This document shows positions 1-8,923 of a DNA stretch of 64,000 bases, in pieces. Source of the stretch: CAVTBT01 sp963733065 (GTDB lineage: Bacteria; Actinomycetota; Thermoleophilia; Gaiellales; Gaiellaceae). The notes beneath the pieces are model-generated. The model was not told the DNA's origin. It saw only the letters and a list, made by a program, of their open reading frames with translations, and did not search any database. The translations under genes were made by a program, and so were the position numbers. Location: positions 310,001 through 374,000 of the forward strand of contig CAVTBT010000005.1 in NCBI GenBank assembly GCA_963733065.1. Reading direction: 5' to 3'. How positions within the stretch are numbered: position 1 is the first letter of the stretch; every line of letters starts with the position of its first letter.

Positions 1-1620
1 GTGGTGTGTCTCCACGAACGAGAAGTTCTCGAACCGCTGCAGCGCGGGCGTGGTGCGCCGGATCTCGTTGAGACGCCGGACGAGCGGCAGCAGCGGCCCG
101 TCGAGCGTCCGCTTCTTGAGCTCGTACTTCTCCGAGTTCAGGTACTCCTCCGACCCCTCGTGGACAGGCACGTTCTCCGCGTGCTCGTACCCCGAGTAGA
201 TGCCGTACGTCGGCGACAGCGTCGCCGCCAGCACGAGCCGCGCCTCGAACGCGGGCCGGCCGCCGACCTGCAGGTACTCGTGAAGGATGTCCGGGGTGTT
301 GGCGAACACGTTCGGGCGGTAGTACGGCGCCCACGAGCGCGCCTGCTCGAGCCACTCGACGAGCTCCGCCTTCGTGTTCTTCCACGTGAAGTAGGTGTAC
401 GACTGGCCGAAGCCGATCTTGCCGAGGGTCGTCATCATCGCCGGACGGGTGAACGCCTCGGCGAGGAAGACCGTGTCCGGGAACTCGGACCGGACCTCGC
501 GGATGAGCCACTCCCAGAACGGCACGGACTTGGTATGCGGATTGTCGACGCGGTAGATCCGCACGCCCCGCCGGCACCAGCCGAGCACCACGTCACGGAG
601 CGCCGTCCAGAGCGACTCCCAGTCCTCGGCACCGAAGTTGACGTTGTAGATGTCCTGGTAGCGCTTCGGCGGGTTCTCGGCGTACTTCAGCGTCCCGTCG
701 GGGCGGCGGTAGAACCACTCCGGATGCTCGCGCAGCCACGGATGGTCGGGCGAGCACTGGATCGCGAAGTCCAGGCAGATCTCGCACCCGACCTCGCGAC
801 CCGTCGCCACCATGGCGTCGAACTCCTTCCACGTGCCGAGGTCGGGATGGAGCGCGTCGTGGCCGCCCTCGTCGCCGCCGATTGCCCACGGGCTGCCGGG
901 ATCCCCTGCCGCGGCGGTCAGCGTATTGTTCCGCCCCTTGCGGTTCGTGACGCCGATCGGGTGCACGGGCGGCAGGTAGGCGACGTCGAAGCCGAGCTCG
1001 GCCAGCTGCGGCAGCGCCTCGGTCACACCCCGGAAGCCGCCCCACGACCGGGGGAACAGCTCGTACCAGGATCCGAACCGCGCCCGCTCTCGCTCGACGT
1101 CCACCTCGAGCGGCTTCGCGAGCGACACGGAGTCGGTCCGTCGCTTCGCGCCGAGCACGGGTGCCTGCGCGCGCCACGCCTCGACGTCCTCCTCGTCGGC
1201 GTCGAACAGTGCGGCCCCTTCGGAGAGCTCGCCGGCGAGGTCTTCCTGGCCGGCGGCCAGCTTGCGGTCGAGCTCGTCGAGCCAGGTCGTATATGGATCG
1301 GTCCAGGCCTCGACCGTGTACTGCCAGCGGCCGAGCTCGGTCACGTCGAAATCGCCCTCCCAGTAATCGTTGCCGACTGCGGCGAGCGGCCGCTCCCGCC
1401 AACGGCGCGTGCCGGCGGGACGGTACTTGACCACGGCCCGCAGCCGGTCGTGACCATCCCGGAAGATCCTCGCCGAGACCCCCACACGGTCGCCGACCGT
1501 CGCCTTCGCCGGATAGCGTCCGCAGTCGACCTGAGGGACGACGTCGTGCAGCTGGATGCGGGCGGCTGGGCGGCGGGAGGTGAAGGCAGGCACGTGACGT
1601 CGATTTTCAGCGATGCGCAC
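1..1620 (-). CDS. glgE: GlgE, maltose-1-phosphate maltosyltransferase (3' end beyond window)
   Basis: GH13_3 enzyme that transfers maltosyl units from maltose-1-phosphate to alpha-1,4-glucan in the cytoplasm. About 540 codons are present; the frame runs off the left edge with no stop, and the family is usually 650-700 residues. The N-terminal region carries VPQVDCGRYPAK, followed by the barrel motif YLPPVHPIG. The family motif RIYRVDNPHTK gives the likely nucleophile Asp359, and FLAEAF gives the acid/base Glu388. Their 29-residue spacing matches characterised GlgE proteins. The start is taken as GTG at 1620; no Shine-Dalgarno is evident, so the start is less certain than the identity. It is divergent from malQ with 17 bp between them, so the two probably share a control region. 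Confidence 0.93.
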   Translation of the reverse strand, partial: MRIAENRRHVPAFTSRRPAARIQLHDVVPQVDCGRYPAKATVGDRVGVSARIFRDGHDRLRAVVKYRPAGTRRWRERPLAAVGNDYWEGDFDVTELGRWQYTVEAWTDPYTTWLDELDRKLAAGQEDLAGELSEGAALFDADEEDVEAWRAQAPVLGAKRRTDSVSLAKPLEVDVERERARFGSWYELFPRSWGGFRGVTEALPQLAELGFDVAYLPPVHPIGVTNRKGRNNTLTAAAGDPGSPWAIGGDEGGHDALHPDLGTWKEFDAMVATGREVGCEICLDFAIQCSPDHPWLREHPEWFYRRPDGTLKYAENPPKRYQDIYNVNFGAEDWESLWTALRDVVLGWCRRGVRIYRVDNPHTKSVPFWEWLIREVRSEFPDTVFLAEAFTRPAMMTTLGKIGFGQSYTYFTWKNTKAELVEWLEQARSWAPYYRPNVFANTPDILHEYLQVGGRPAFEARLVLAATLSPTYGIYSGYEHAENVPVHEGSEEYLNSEKYELKKRTLDGPLLPLVRRLNEIRRTTPALQRFENFSFVETHH

Positions 1621-1637
1621 TCTGTAAACAGTCGCCG

Positions 1638-2798
1638 GTGAAGCTTCGCCGTTCGTGCGGAATCCTGCTGCACCCGACGTCGCTGCCCGACGGCCGTCTC
1701 GGCCGGAGCGCGTACCGCTTCGTCGACTGGCTCCGGGCTGCCGGTGTGTCGTGGTGGCAGGTGCTGCCGCTCGGGCCTCCCGACGAGTTCGGCTCGCCGT
1801 ACGCGTCAGCGTCGGCGTTCGCCGCGTGGCGCGGGCTCCTCGCCGAGCCGAAAGCCCCGGTCTCGAGGGCCGAGGCGCGGCGGTTCCGCGCGCAGAACGC
1901 CGCCTGGATCGGCGACTGGGAGCGGTTTGCCGGCCGCGGCGCCGTGCAGGACCAGGTGCGATTCGAGCGCGAGTGGACGGCACTGCGGCGATACGCGAGA
2001 CGGCGCGGCGTCCGGCTCGTCGGCGACGTGCCGATCTATCCGGCGGCCGGTAGCTGCGATCACGTCTCCCATCCCGAGCTCTTCCGCAAGGGCGTCGTCG
2101 CCGGCGCACCGCCAGACCACCTCGGGCCGGAGGGCCAGCTCTGGGGCAACCCGGTCTTCGACTGGGAGGCGATGGCCGCGGACGGCTACCGGTGGTGGAT
2201 CGAGCGCCTGCGCCGCGTGCTGTCGCTCGTCGACGTGACGCGGATCGACCACTTCCGGGGTTTCGCGGCCTACTGGGAGATCCCGGCGGACGCCCGAAGC
2301 GCGACCGAGGGCCGCTGGGCCGAGGGTCCCGGCGAGGCGGTCTTCCGCGCGGCAGAGCTCGAGCTCGGAGACTTGCCGGTCCTCGCCGAGGACCTCGGGG
2401 TCATCACGGCCGACGTCGAGCGACTTCGAGACGCGCTCGGGTTCCCGGGCATGGTGGTGATGCTGTGGGCGTTCGACCCTCCGGCCTCGAATCCCCACCG
2501 GCCCGCGAACCACCGCGAGCACGCCGTCGTCTACACGTCGACGCACGACACGCCGACGCTCGCGGCGACGTTCCCCAGGCGCGACCCCTGGCGCCTCGTG
2601 CGCCTCGCGCTGTCGTCACGGGCAGCGTTGGCGATGCTGCCGCTCCAGGACGTGCTCGGCCTCGGGGAGGATGCACAGATGAACCGGCCCGGCGACATCG
2701 ATCCCAGGAACTGGGCCTGGCGGCTTCGCGACGGCGAGCTGACCCCGGAGCTGGCCGCCCGCCTGCGGTCGGAGATCCAGGCGAGCGGGCGGCTCTAG
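1638..2798 (+). CDS. malQ: 4-alpha-glucanotransferase (amylomaltase, GH77)
   Basis: Cytoplasmic disproportionating enzyme that moves alpha-1,4-glucan segments between oligosaccharides. The 386 residues are shorter than the usual 500 or so of MalQ, but the GH77 core is complete. It contains GILLHPTSLPD at the N-terminus, LVGDVPIYPA, RIDHFRGF with the predicted nucleophile Asp204, LAEDLGVIT with the acid/base Glu251, STHDTPT with Asp304, and the late motif MNRPGDIDPRNW. The start is GTG at 1638. Its position opposite glgE suggests a shared maltodextrin and glycogen turnover role. Confidence 0.93.
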   Translation: MKLRRSCGILLHPTSLPDGRLGRSAYRFVDWLRAAGVSWWQVLPLGPPDEFGSPYASASAFAAWRGLLAEPKAPVSRAEARRFRAQNAAWIGDWERFAGRGAVQDQVRFEREWTALRRYARRRGVRLVGDVPIYPAAGSCDHVSHPELFRKGVVAGAPPDHLGPEGQLWGNPVFDWEAMAADGYRWWIERLRRVLSLVDVTRIDHFRGFAAYWEIPADARSATEGRWAEGPGEAVFRAAELELGDLPVLAEDLGVITADVERLRDALGFPGMVVMLWAFDPPASNPHRPANHREHAVVYTSTHDTPTLAATFPRRDPWRLVRLALSSRAALAMLPLQDVLGLGEDAQMNRPGDIDPRNWAWRLRDGELTPELAARLRSEIQASGRL

Positions 2799-2870
2799 GT
2801 GGCCGCGCCGCCGTGCGAGCCGAGCGGCGACGAACGCGGCCTGACGACGGCGCGCTCGAGCTGTGGAAAA

Positions 2871-2883
2871 GGTGTCAGACACC
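2871..2883. repeat. Palindrome GGTGTCAGACACC
   Basis: Perfect 13-bp palindrome preceded by AAAA, in the 124-bp gap between malQ and the convergent gene that ends at 2923. It could be a transcription end signal or a dispersed palindromic repeat. No second copy was noticed in this window and there is no T-run after it, so it is not a canonical terminator. Confidence 0.4.
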
Positions 2884-2922
2884 GTTCGCCCACGTACCGG
2901 CCTCACGGCCGCCGCCGCGCCG

Positions 2923-3231
2923 TCAAGCGTCGTCGGCGGCAAGCGGTAGGCCCGTGGCGACGACGCGCCGGCCGGCGCGTTCGTAGACGACGTCCACCGA
3001 GTCGTTCTGCCGATACGTCCCGGCGACGCCGACGAGGATCGACGCCCACCGCCAGAATCCAAGCCGACCCTCCCGGCGCAGATCGCGCGAGAAGACGAGG
3101 CCGCCGTCCTCGACCCGGAAATCACGGCCCTCGTCCTGCCGCACGCCGTTGACGTAGACCTCGAACGGCCTCGTCACGTCGCCCGGCAGGGGGACACGGG
3201 TTCGCTGCCGCACCCCCTCATGCACGTTCAT
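2923..3231 (-). CDS. Conserved hypothetical protein (102 aa)
   Basis: Small soluble protein starting at ATG 3231. The sequence has the texture of a conserved domain: PFEVYVNGV near the N-terminus, then LVFSRDLRREG, GFWRW and GTYRQNDSVDVVYE. I do not know its function. It has no signal peptide or membrane segment. It is divergent from ctaC with essentially no spacer; if ctaC begins at its upstream ATG the two 5' ends overlap, which favours the later ctaC start. Third codon positions are almost all G or C, as expected for a real gene here. Confidence 0.7.
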   Translation of the reverse strand: MNVHEGVRQRTRVPLPGDVTRPFEVYVNGVRQDEGRDFRVEDGGLVFSRDLRREGRLGFWRWASILVGVAGTYRQNDSVDVVYERAGRRVVATGLPLAADDA

Positions 3232-3234
3232 AGA

Positions 3235-4218
3235 ATGACAGCGCTCGTGCGCTCGAAGCCCCTTGCCATCGCCGCGCTCGGCGCGCTCGCGCTCGTTCTC
3301 GTGCCGACAGCGCTGGCGGGCAACGGCGGCTTCGCGCCCCCCGAGCCCGTGTCGCCGAACGCCGAGCGGATCAACGACACGTACATGTACATCGCCGTAT
3401 TCACGGGGATCATCTTCGTGCTCGTCGAGGGAGCGCTGCTCTGGTTCGTCTTCAAGTACCGCCGCCGCCGCCGCGCACGAGCCGACGACGGTCCGCAGGT
3501 GCACGGCAACGCGCGGCTCGAGATCGCCTGGACGGTCGTGCCAGTGCTGATCGTCGCGACGATCGCCTCGTACGTCTTCTACGAGCTGCCCGGGATCGCC
3601 GACGTGCCACCCGCGACCGCGGCCGGAGGACGGGAGGACGTGACCGTCACCGGGTACCGGTTCTACTGGCAGTTCGAGTATCCGAACGGCGCGATCGCCG
3701 TCGACCGCATGCGGGTGCCGGTCGACACGAACGTCAAGCTGGACGTGACCGCGCCGGACTGGGACGTCATCCACTCGTGGTGGATCCCGCAGCTCGGGGG
3801 CAAGATCGACGCGATTCCCGGCACGACGAACGAGACGTGGTTCCGCGCGGAGCGCGCCGGCATCTTCAACGGTCAATGCGCCGAGCTGTGCGGGATCCAG
3901 CACACCGAGATGACCGCGTCGGTCGAGGCGCTGCCGCGCGAGGAGTTCGACGCCTGGCTCGAGGAGCGCGCCGCCGGCGAGGGCCTGGGCGAGGAGACGT
4001 TCGCCGGCGCCTGCGCGAAGTGCCACGGTCTCGCGGGCCAGGGCGACATCGGCCCGGTCCTGGCCGACAACCCGATCGTCGAGGACGCCGAGGCGGTCGA
4101 GGAGGTCGTGCGCAACGGCCAGGGCGAGATGCCGCCGCTCGGACAGGACTGGAGCGACGAGCAGATGGACGCGCTGACCGACTACCTGGAGGAGGAGCTC
4201 GGTGGCGGCGCGAGCTGA
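3235..4218 (+). CDS. ctaC: Cytochrome c oxidase subunit II with fused cytochrome c domain (caa3 type)
   Basis: Membrane-anchored CuA subunit of the aa3-type oxidase. Counted from the upstream ATG at 3220, it has a signal or first transmembrane segment at about residues 12-30, a second at about 60-80, then a cupredoxin domain. The CuA ligands lie in CAELCGIQHTEM (Cys220, Cys224, His228, Met231). A c-type cytochrome domain follows with CAKCH (265-269) and a likely distal Met in GEMPPLG. The fused haem domain marks a caa3-type enzyme. I prefer the start at 3235, because starting at 3220 would run into the divergent gene. It overlaps ctaD by 17 bp. Confidence 0.95.
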   Translation: MTALVRSKPLAIAALGALALVLVPTALAGNGGFAPPEPVSPNAERINDTYMYIAVFTGIIFVLVEGALLWFVFKYRRRRRARADDGPQVHGNARLEIAWTVVPVLIVATIASYVFYELPGIADVPPATAAGGREDVTVTGYRFYWQFEYPNGAIAVDRMRVPVDTNVKLDVTAPDWDVIHSWWIPQLGGKIDAIPGTTNETWFRAERAGIFNGQCAELCGIQHTEMTASVEALPREEFDAWLEERAAGEGLGEETFAGACAKCHGLAGQGDIGPVLADNPIVEDAEAVEEVVRNGQGEMPPLGQDWSDEQMDALTDYLEEELGGGAS

Positions 4219-5833
4219 CACCGTCGTCCCCGCCTGGCAGCGCGGCCGCGTGGCGAGCTGGCTCGTCACCGTCGATCACAAGCGGATCGGGCTCCTGTAC
4301 ATCGCGACGTCCGCCGTCTTCTTCGTCGCCGGCGGCATCATGGCGCTCCTCATCCGCACGCAGCTCGCCCAGGCCAACTCCGACGTGATCACGGGCGAGA
4401 GCTACAACCAGGTCTTCACGATGCACGGCACGACGATGGTCTTCCTCGTCGTCGTGCCGATCCTCGCGGGGTTCGGCAACTACCTCGTGCCGCTCATGAT
4501 CGGCGCCGTCGACATGGCGTTCCCCCGGCTGAACGCACTGTCGTACTGGCTCTTCCTGTTCGGCGGCATCGTCCTGATGCTGTCGTTCTTCGCCGACGGC
4601 GGACCGGCGTCGTCCGGCTGGACGTCGTATCCACCGCTGTCCGTGCTCACCGAAGGAAACGGCCAGGACCTGTGGATCCTCGGCCTCCACATCCTCAGCG
4701 CCTCGTCGCTCCTCGGCGCAATCAACTTCATCGTCACGATCCACAACATGCGTGCGCCCGGCATGTCGTACACGCGCATGCCGCTCTTCGTCTGGGCGCT
4801 GCTGACCTACGCCATCCTGCTCCTGCTCGTGCTGCCGACGCTGTCGGCCGGGTTGACGTTGCTGCTGATCGAGCGCCAGTTCGACGTCGGCTTCTTCGTG
4901 CCGACGGACGGAGGCAGCCCGGTGCTCTACCAGCACGTCTTCTGGTTCTTCGGGCACCCCGAGGTCTACATCATGATCCTGCCGGTCTTCGGGATGATCT
5001 CGGAGATCATCCCGGTCTTCGCGCGCAAGCCGATCTTCGGCTACAAGGCGGTCGCGTTCGCAACGATCGGCATCGCCTTCTACTCGATGCTCGTCTGGGC
5101 GCACCACATGTTCACGGTGGGCATGCCCGACGTCCTGAACGGCTTCTTCATGATCTCGTCGTTCATCATCGCCGTGCCCACGGGCGTGAAGATCCTCAAC
5201 TGGCTGGCCACGCTGTGGCGGGGGAACATCCACTTCGACACGGCGATGCTGTTCGCGCTCGGGTTCATCAGCGTGTTCACGATCGGCGGGCTCTCCGGCA
5301 TCTTCCTGGCTGCGTTCACCGTCGACTGGCAAGTGCACGACACGTACTACGTCGTCGCGCACTTCCACTACGTCCTGTTCGGCGGCTCCGTGCTCGGGAT
5401 CCTCGGCGGGCTCTTCTACTGGTGGCCGAAGATGTTCGGCCGGCTCCTGGACGAGCGGCTGGGGAAATGGATGTTCTGGGTCATCTTCGTCGGCTTCAAC
5501 GTGACGTTCTTCCCACAGCACCTGCTCGGGCTGCTGGGCATGCCGCGGCGGATCTATACGTACGAGGACGAAGGGTTGCTCGAGCCGTACAACCTCGTCT
5601 CGTCGATCGGCTCGTACGTGATGGGCATCGGCTTCCTGCTGCTCGTGTGGAACATCGTCCGCACGACGAAACGCGGTCGGCGCGCCGGCAACGACCCGTG
5701 GCTCGCCGACACGCTCGAGTGGTACACGACGTCGCCGCCGCCGCCGCACAACTTCGACCGCGTTCCGTACGTCACGAGTGCGCGGCCGCTGAACGACCTG
5801 CGGCGGAAGCTCAAGGAGTCCAATGCCCTCTGA
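4202..5833 (+). CDS. ctaD: Cytochrome c oxidase subunit I
   Basis: Catalytic 12-helix subunit holding haem a and the haem a3-CuB centre. Visible ligands are His75 in MHGTTM, His252 and Tyr256 in GHPEVY (the His-Tyr cross-link of A-type oxidases), the CuB pair His301/His302 in WAHHMF, and His387 and His389 in AHFHY. The 543-residue length is normal. The GTG start lies inside the ctaC 3' end and the stop overlaps ctaB, so the three genes are probably translationally coupled. Confidence 0.97.
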   Translation: MAARADTVVPAWQRGRVASWLVTVDHKRIGLLYIATSAVFFVAGGIMALLIRTQLAQANSDVITGESYNQVFTMHGTTMVFLVVVPILAGFGNYLVPLMIGAVDMAFPRLNALSYWLFLFGGIVLMLSFFADGGPASSGWTSYPPLSVLTEGNGQDLWILGLHILSASSLLGAINFIVTIHNMRAPGMSYTRMPLFVWALLTYAILLLLVLPTLSAGLTLLLIERQFDVGFFVPTDGGSPVLYQHVFWFFGHPEVYIMILPVFGMISEIIPVFARKPIFGYKAVAFATIGIAFYSMLVWAHHMFTVGMPDVLNGFFMISSFIIAVPTGVKILNWLATLWRGNIHFDTAMLFALGFISVFTIGGLSGIFLAAFTVDWQVHDTYYVVAHFHYVLFGGSVLGILGGLFYWWPKMFGRLLDERLGKWMFWVIFVGFNVTFFPQHLLGLLGMPRRIYTYEDEGLLEPYNLVSSIGSYVMGIGFLLLVWNIVRTTKRGRRAGNDPWLADTLEWYTTSPPPPHNFDRVPYVTSARPLNDLRRKLKESNAL

Positions 5834-7016
5834 GACACCGCCCGGCCCGGGGCCGCTGCTCCGCCTGACCGCGATCGGCGCCGTGCTGGCGATCGTCCTG
5901 GCCGTCGCGTCCGGCACGCTCGGCGGCGGGCCTGCCCACGACGTGCTCGCCGCGCTGGCGCTGCCGCCGCTCGTCGCGCTGGCGGTCGCAGCCTGGGTCG
6001 CCTACCGGCCGCTCCTGTATCCGGCAGCAATGGCGCTCCTGCTCTTCGGCGCCGCTGCGCTCGTGACCGCCGACGTGGCGCACGTCGTCCTCGCCTCCGC
6101 ATCGCTCGCCGCAGCGTGCGTCGTGGCCGCGCTCACGTTCCGCGGCGAGCGCGTGCCGCTCGGCTCGCTTCGCGACTACGTGACGCTCACGAAGCCGCGG
6201 ATCATGTCGCTCCTGCTGCTCACGGGCGCGGCCGGCGCATTCGTCGGCGCCGGCGGCCGGCCCGACGCGCGGGCGTTCGCCGCCGGCATGGTCGGCCTCG
6301 CACTCGCCTGCGGCGGGGCCAGCGCCCTCAACCACGTGCTGGATGCGGACATCGACCGGCTGATGGGCTCGCGCACCGAGCGCCGACCCATCGCGTCCGG
6401 CCGGGTCGTCCCGGAGCGTGGGCTGGAGTTCGGGCTGGTGTTGTCGGCCCTGTCCTTCGTCCTGCTCGCGAGCGCCGTCAACGTGCTGACGGCCGTGCTG
6501 GCGCTCGTCGGCAACCTCTTCTACGTCCTCGTCTACACCCGCTGGCTGAAGCGGTCGACGCCGCAGAACATCGTCATCGGCGGCGCCGCAGGGGCCGTGC
6601 CGCCGCTCGTCGGCTACGCGGCGGTGACGGGCAACCTGGGCCTGCCGGCGCTGTGGCTCTTCGCGATCGTCTTCCTCTGGACGCCGCCGCACTTCTGGGC
6701 GCTCGCGCTGCTGATCCGCGACCAGTACGCCGCCGCGCGCGTGCCGATGCTCCCGGTCGTCCGCGGCGAGCGCGAGACCGTCCGGCAGATCCTGCTGTAC
6801 ACGATCGTGCTCGTCGGCGCGAGCATCGTGGCCGGGCTGTGGCTCGGCCCGGTGTACACCGCGGCCGCGATCGTGCTCGGAGGGGCGTTCCTGTGGCTCG
6901 CCGCCGACCTCGGGCGCGACGCGGGCCGGCGCCGCGCCGCGATCGTCTTCCACTACTCGCTGGCCTACCTCGCGTTGCTGTTCGTGGCGGCGGCGCTCGA
7001 CCCGGTGCTGCTGTAG
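5823..7016 (+). CDS. ctaB: Protohaem IX farnesyltransferase (haem O synthase) with N-terminal membrane extension
   Basis: UbiA-family membrane prenyltransferase that makes haem O for the oxidase encoded upstream. The prenyl-diphosphate site NHVLDADID supplies Asn170, Asp174 and Asp178, followed by LMGSRTERRP, then YTRWLKR and RDQYAAARVPML. The catalytic part begins near residue 118 (VTLTKPRIMSLLL). Before it sit about 115 residues with roughly four hydrophobic segments that are absent from standard 300-residue CtaB, making the protein 397 residues. No haem A synthase gene is visible next to it. Confidence 0.93.
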   Translation: MPSETPPGPGPLLRLTAIGAVLAIVLAVASGTLGGGPAHDVLAALALPPLVALAVAAWVAYRPLLYPAAMALLLFGAAALVTADVAHVVLASASLAAACVVAALTFRGERVPLGSLRDYVTLTKPRIMSLLLLTGAAGAFVGAGGRPDARAFAAGMVGLALACGGASALNHVLDADIDRLMGSRTERRPIASGRVVPERGLEFGLVLSALSFVLLASAVNVLTAVLALVGNLFYVLVYTRWLKRSTPQNIVIGGAAGAVPPLVGYAAVTGNLGLPALWLFAIVFLWTPPHFWALALLIRDQYAAARVPMLPVVRGERETVRQILLYTIVLVGASIVAGLWLGPVYTAAAIVLGGAFLWLAADLGRDAGRRRAAIVFHYSLAYLALLFVAAALDPVLL

Positions 7017-7135
7017 TGCTCGACCCGGAGCTGGCACGACGGAATCTGCGGCTCGGCTGGGCGCTGTTCGGGGTCTTCGTGCTCCTGTTTGCGGGCACCG
7101 TGGCCGTCGCGTTCGTGTATCTCGCGCTCGATTAG
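7016..7135 (+). CDS. Small single-span membrane protein (39 aa) in the oxidase operon
   Basis: A 40-codon frame starts at a GTG that shares its first base with the last base of the ctaB stop and ends at TAG 7135. The product has a short charged N-terminus (LDPELARRNLRLG) and one hydrophobic helix ending in VAFVYLALD. Placement directly after ctaB and strongly GC-biased third positions support translation. It may be a small oxidase subunit or assembly protein; that role is inferred from position only. Confidence 0.65.
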   Translation: MLDPELARRNLRLGWALFGVFVLLFAGTVAVAFVYLALD

Positions 7136-7199
7136 GCGGCGTCACGACGTCACTCGATCGAGGGAGAGGCGGGGCCATCGGAGAACCGATAGGTGGGCT

Positions 7200-8882
7200 A
7201 TGCGCACCCGCCTTGCCGCCACCCTCCTGTTCGCCGTTGCCGCCACCCTGCTCACGAGCTCGGCTTTCGCTCGTGAGGAGGCTCTGAGCGCCCCCGGCGC
7301 CCTCAAGCCGTTCCTGCTGCGCGCCAACGAGCCCGCGGCACGTGAGTTCCCTCGCACTCCCTCCTTCTCGTGGGCGCCCGTTCGCGGCGCGCTCCGCTAC
7401 CAGTTCCAGCTCGCGAAGAACGTGACGTTCACCGAGAGCAGCATCTTCTGGAGCAACGGCAACGTCCGCGGCCCGGCCGTCGCCGTCCCCGTCTCCCTGC
7501 CGTGGATGACCGGCAACCCCTACGCGGCATATGCGCGCGTCCGGGCGGTCACGAACCGCGGCATCACGAACTGGAGCGCCCCTTACGGCTTCAACGTCCG
7601 CTGGAAGGACGTCCCGCAGCAGCTCTCCGGCTACAACGGGCTCTCGCGGTGGTCGACCGTCGAAGGCGCCACCGGCTACGAGGTCTGGTTCACGAAGATC
7701 GGCCCCGGCTGGCAGAAGCGCGTCACCACGCGCACGAACGCCGTCGACCACCGCGAGGCCTACTCGTTCCACGACGATCCGGCCTGGACGAACGAGGTGC
7801 GCTGGCGTGTCCGCGCCGTGCGGGCGAACTCGGAGTTCGTCCACCTGAACGGCCTGCCCGCGGTCTCGTACGGCCCCTGGAGCCGCGAGTTCGTCTCGCA
7901 CAACGTGCAGCAGTCCGGTGCCCTGGCGCCGCTCGTCGCGGTCACCAACGGCGCCACGAGCAAGCGCGGTGACGCCCGCGAGCACGAGCTCACCCCCGGC
8001 TTCGCATTCACCGGTCGCGTCGCGACCAGCATGAACGGCACCTTCGGCCTCTATCGCGTCTACATCGCGACCGACGCCGACTGCGTCAACGTGATCTTCA
8101 AGGGCGCCGTCGTCGGCTCGCCCGCCTATGCGCCGCGGACGAGCGGTCCGCTGAAGCTCCCCGTCGACCCGACGAAGGAGCTGCCGGCGGCCCTCACCGA
8201 GGTGCTCCCGGACGGAGCCGAGGCCAACACGTTCATGGCCGGCGTCATGCCCGTCGTGACGACCGAGCAGATCAAGGCCGCCGAGGAGCAGGGCACCACG
8301 GAGAAGAAGGCCGAGACGCCCGCTCCCGGCACCGAGGCCGTCGTCCCCACCGCCGTCGACCTGCCCGAGAGCGGCTGGCCGAACGGACGCTTCTACTGGA
8401 CGGTCGTGCCGGTGCGGATGATCGTGAAGGTCGTCGCCGGCAAGGAGACCATCGAGTACCACGAGACGGTGCCGGCTCAGGATCAGTGCCAGGACGGCAG
8501 CGTCGTCCAGTTCGGCAAGGACTCGAGCCCGGTGCTCGCCGGCCAGGGCACGCCGTACGCGTCGGGCCTCTCGCCGAAGGGCCGCCTCGTCGCCGCCAGC
8601 GGCCAGCGCGCCACCTTCTACGGCCACCCGCTCGTCGCCTGGGCGCCGGTGCAGGGTGCGTCCGGGTACGAGGTGCAGTGGTCGCACACGCGTGAGGAAT
8701 GGCGCACGCGCGGCACGATCGAGACCGAGGGCACGGCCGCCGTGCTGCCGGTCAAGCCTGGCAACTGGTGGTACCGCGTCCGCGCCCGCAACCCGTATCT
8801 CCCCGGCGTCGTCAAGCGCATGGCCTGGTCGACGCCGCACCAGATCGTCGTCGCGAAGCCCCGCTTCGCCGTCGTCCGCTAG
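7200..8882 (+). CDS. Secreted protein with fibronectin-III-like repeats
   Basis: 560 residues starting at ATG 7200, with AGGTGG four bases upstream as ribosome site. Residues 1-24 are a Sec signal peptide ending SAFA. The mature part has repeated segments that look like Fn3 or Ig-type beta sandwiches: FSWAPVRGALRYQFQLA, LSRWSTVEGATGYEVWF and VAWAPVQGASGYEVQW are spaced along the chain. A Glu/Thr/Pro-rich stretch (about residues 355-385) links the halves. There is no catalytic motif or sortase signal. An extracellular or cell-wall role is likely, but its ligand is unknown. Confidence 0.75.
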   Translation: MRTRLAATLLFAVAATLLTSSAFAREEALSAPGALKPFLLRANEPAAREFPRTPSFSWAPVRGALRYQFQLAKNVTFTESSIFWSNGNVRGPAVAVPVSLPWMTGNPYAAYARVRAVTNRGITNWSAPYGFNVRWKDVPQQLSGYNGLSRWSTVEGATGYEVWFTKIGPGWQKRVTTRTNAVDHREAYSFHDDPAWTNEVRWRVRAVRANSEFVHLNGLPAVSYGPWSREFVSHNVQQSGALAPLVAVTNGATSKRGDAREHELTPGFAFTGRVATSMNGTFGLYRVYIATDADCVNVIFKGAVVGSPAYAPRTSGPLKLPVDPTKELPAALTEVLPDGAEANTFMAGVMPVVTTEQIKAAEEQGTTEKKAETPAPGTEAVVPTAVDLPESGWPNGRFYWTVVPVRMIVKVVAGKETIEYHETVPAQDQCQDGSVVQFGKDSSPVLAGQGTPYASGLSPKGRLVAASGQRATFYGHPLVAWAPVQGASGYEVQWSHTREEWRTRGTIETEGTAAVLPVKPGNWWYRVRARNPYLPGVVKRMAWSTPHQIVVAKPRFAVVR

Positions 8883-8923
8883 CCCGCCTCTCCCTTCAGG
8901 TCGACGAGTAGGGTCCGGCCCCC

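Noticed and set aside
1..1641. Long open frame on the + strand opposite glgE
   Set aside because: Arg/Leu-rich translation with no domain; the other strand encodes an unmistakable GlgE.
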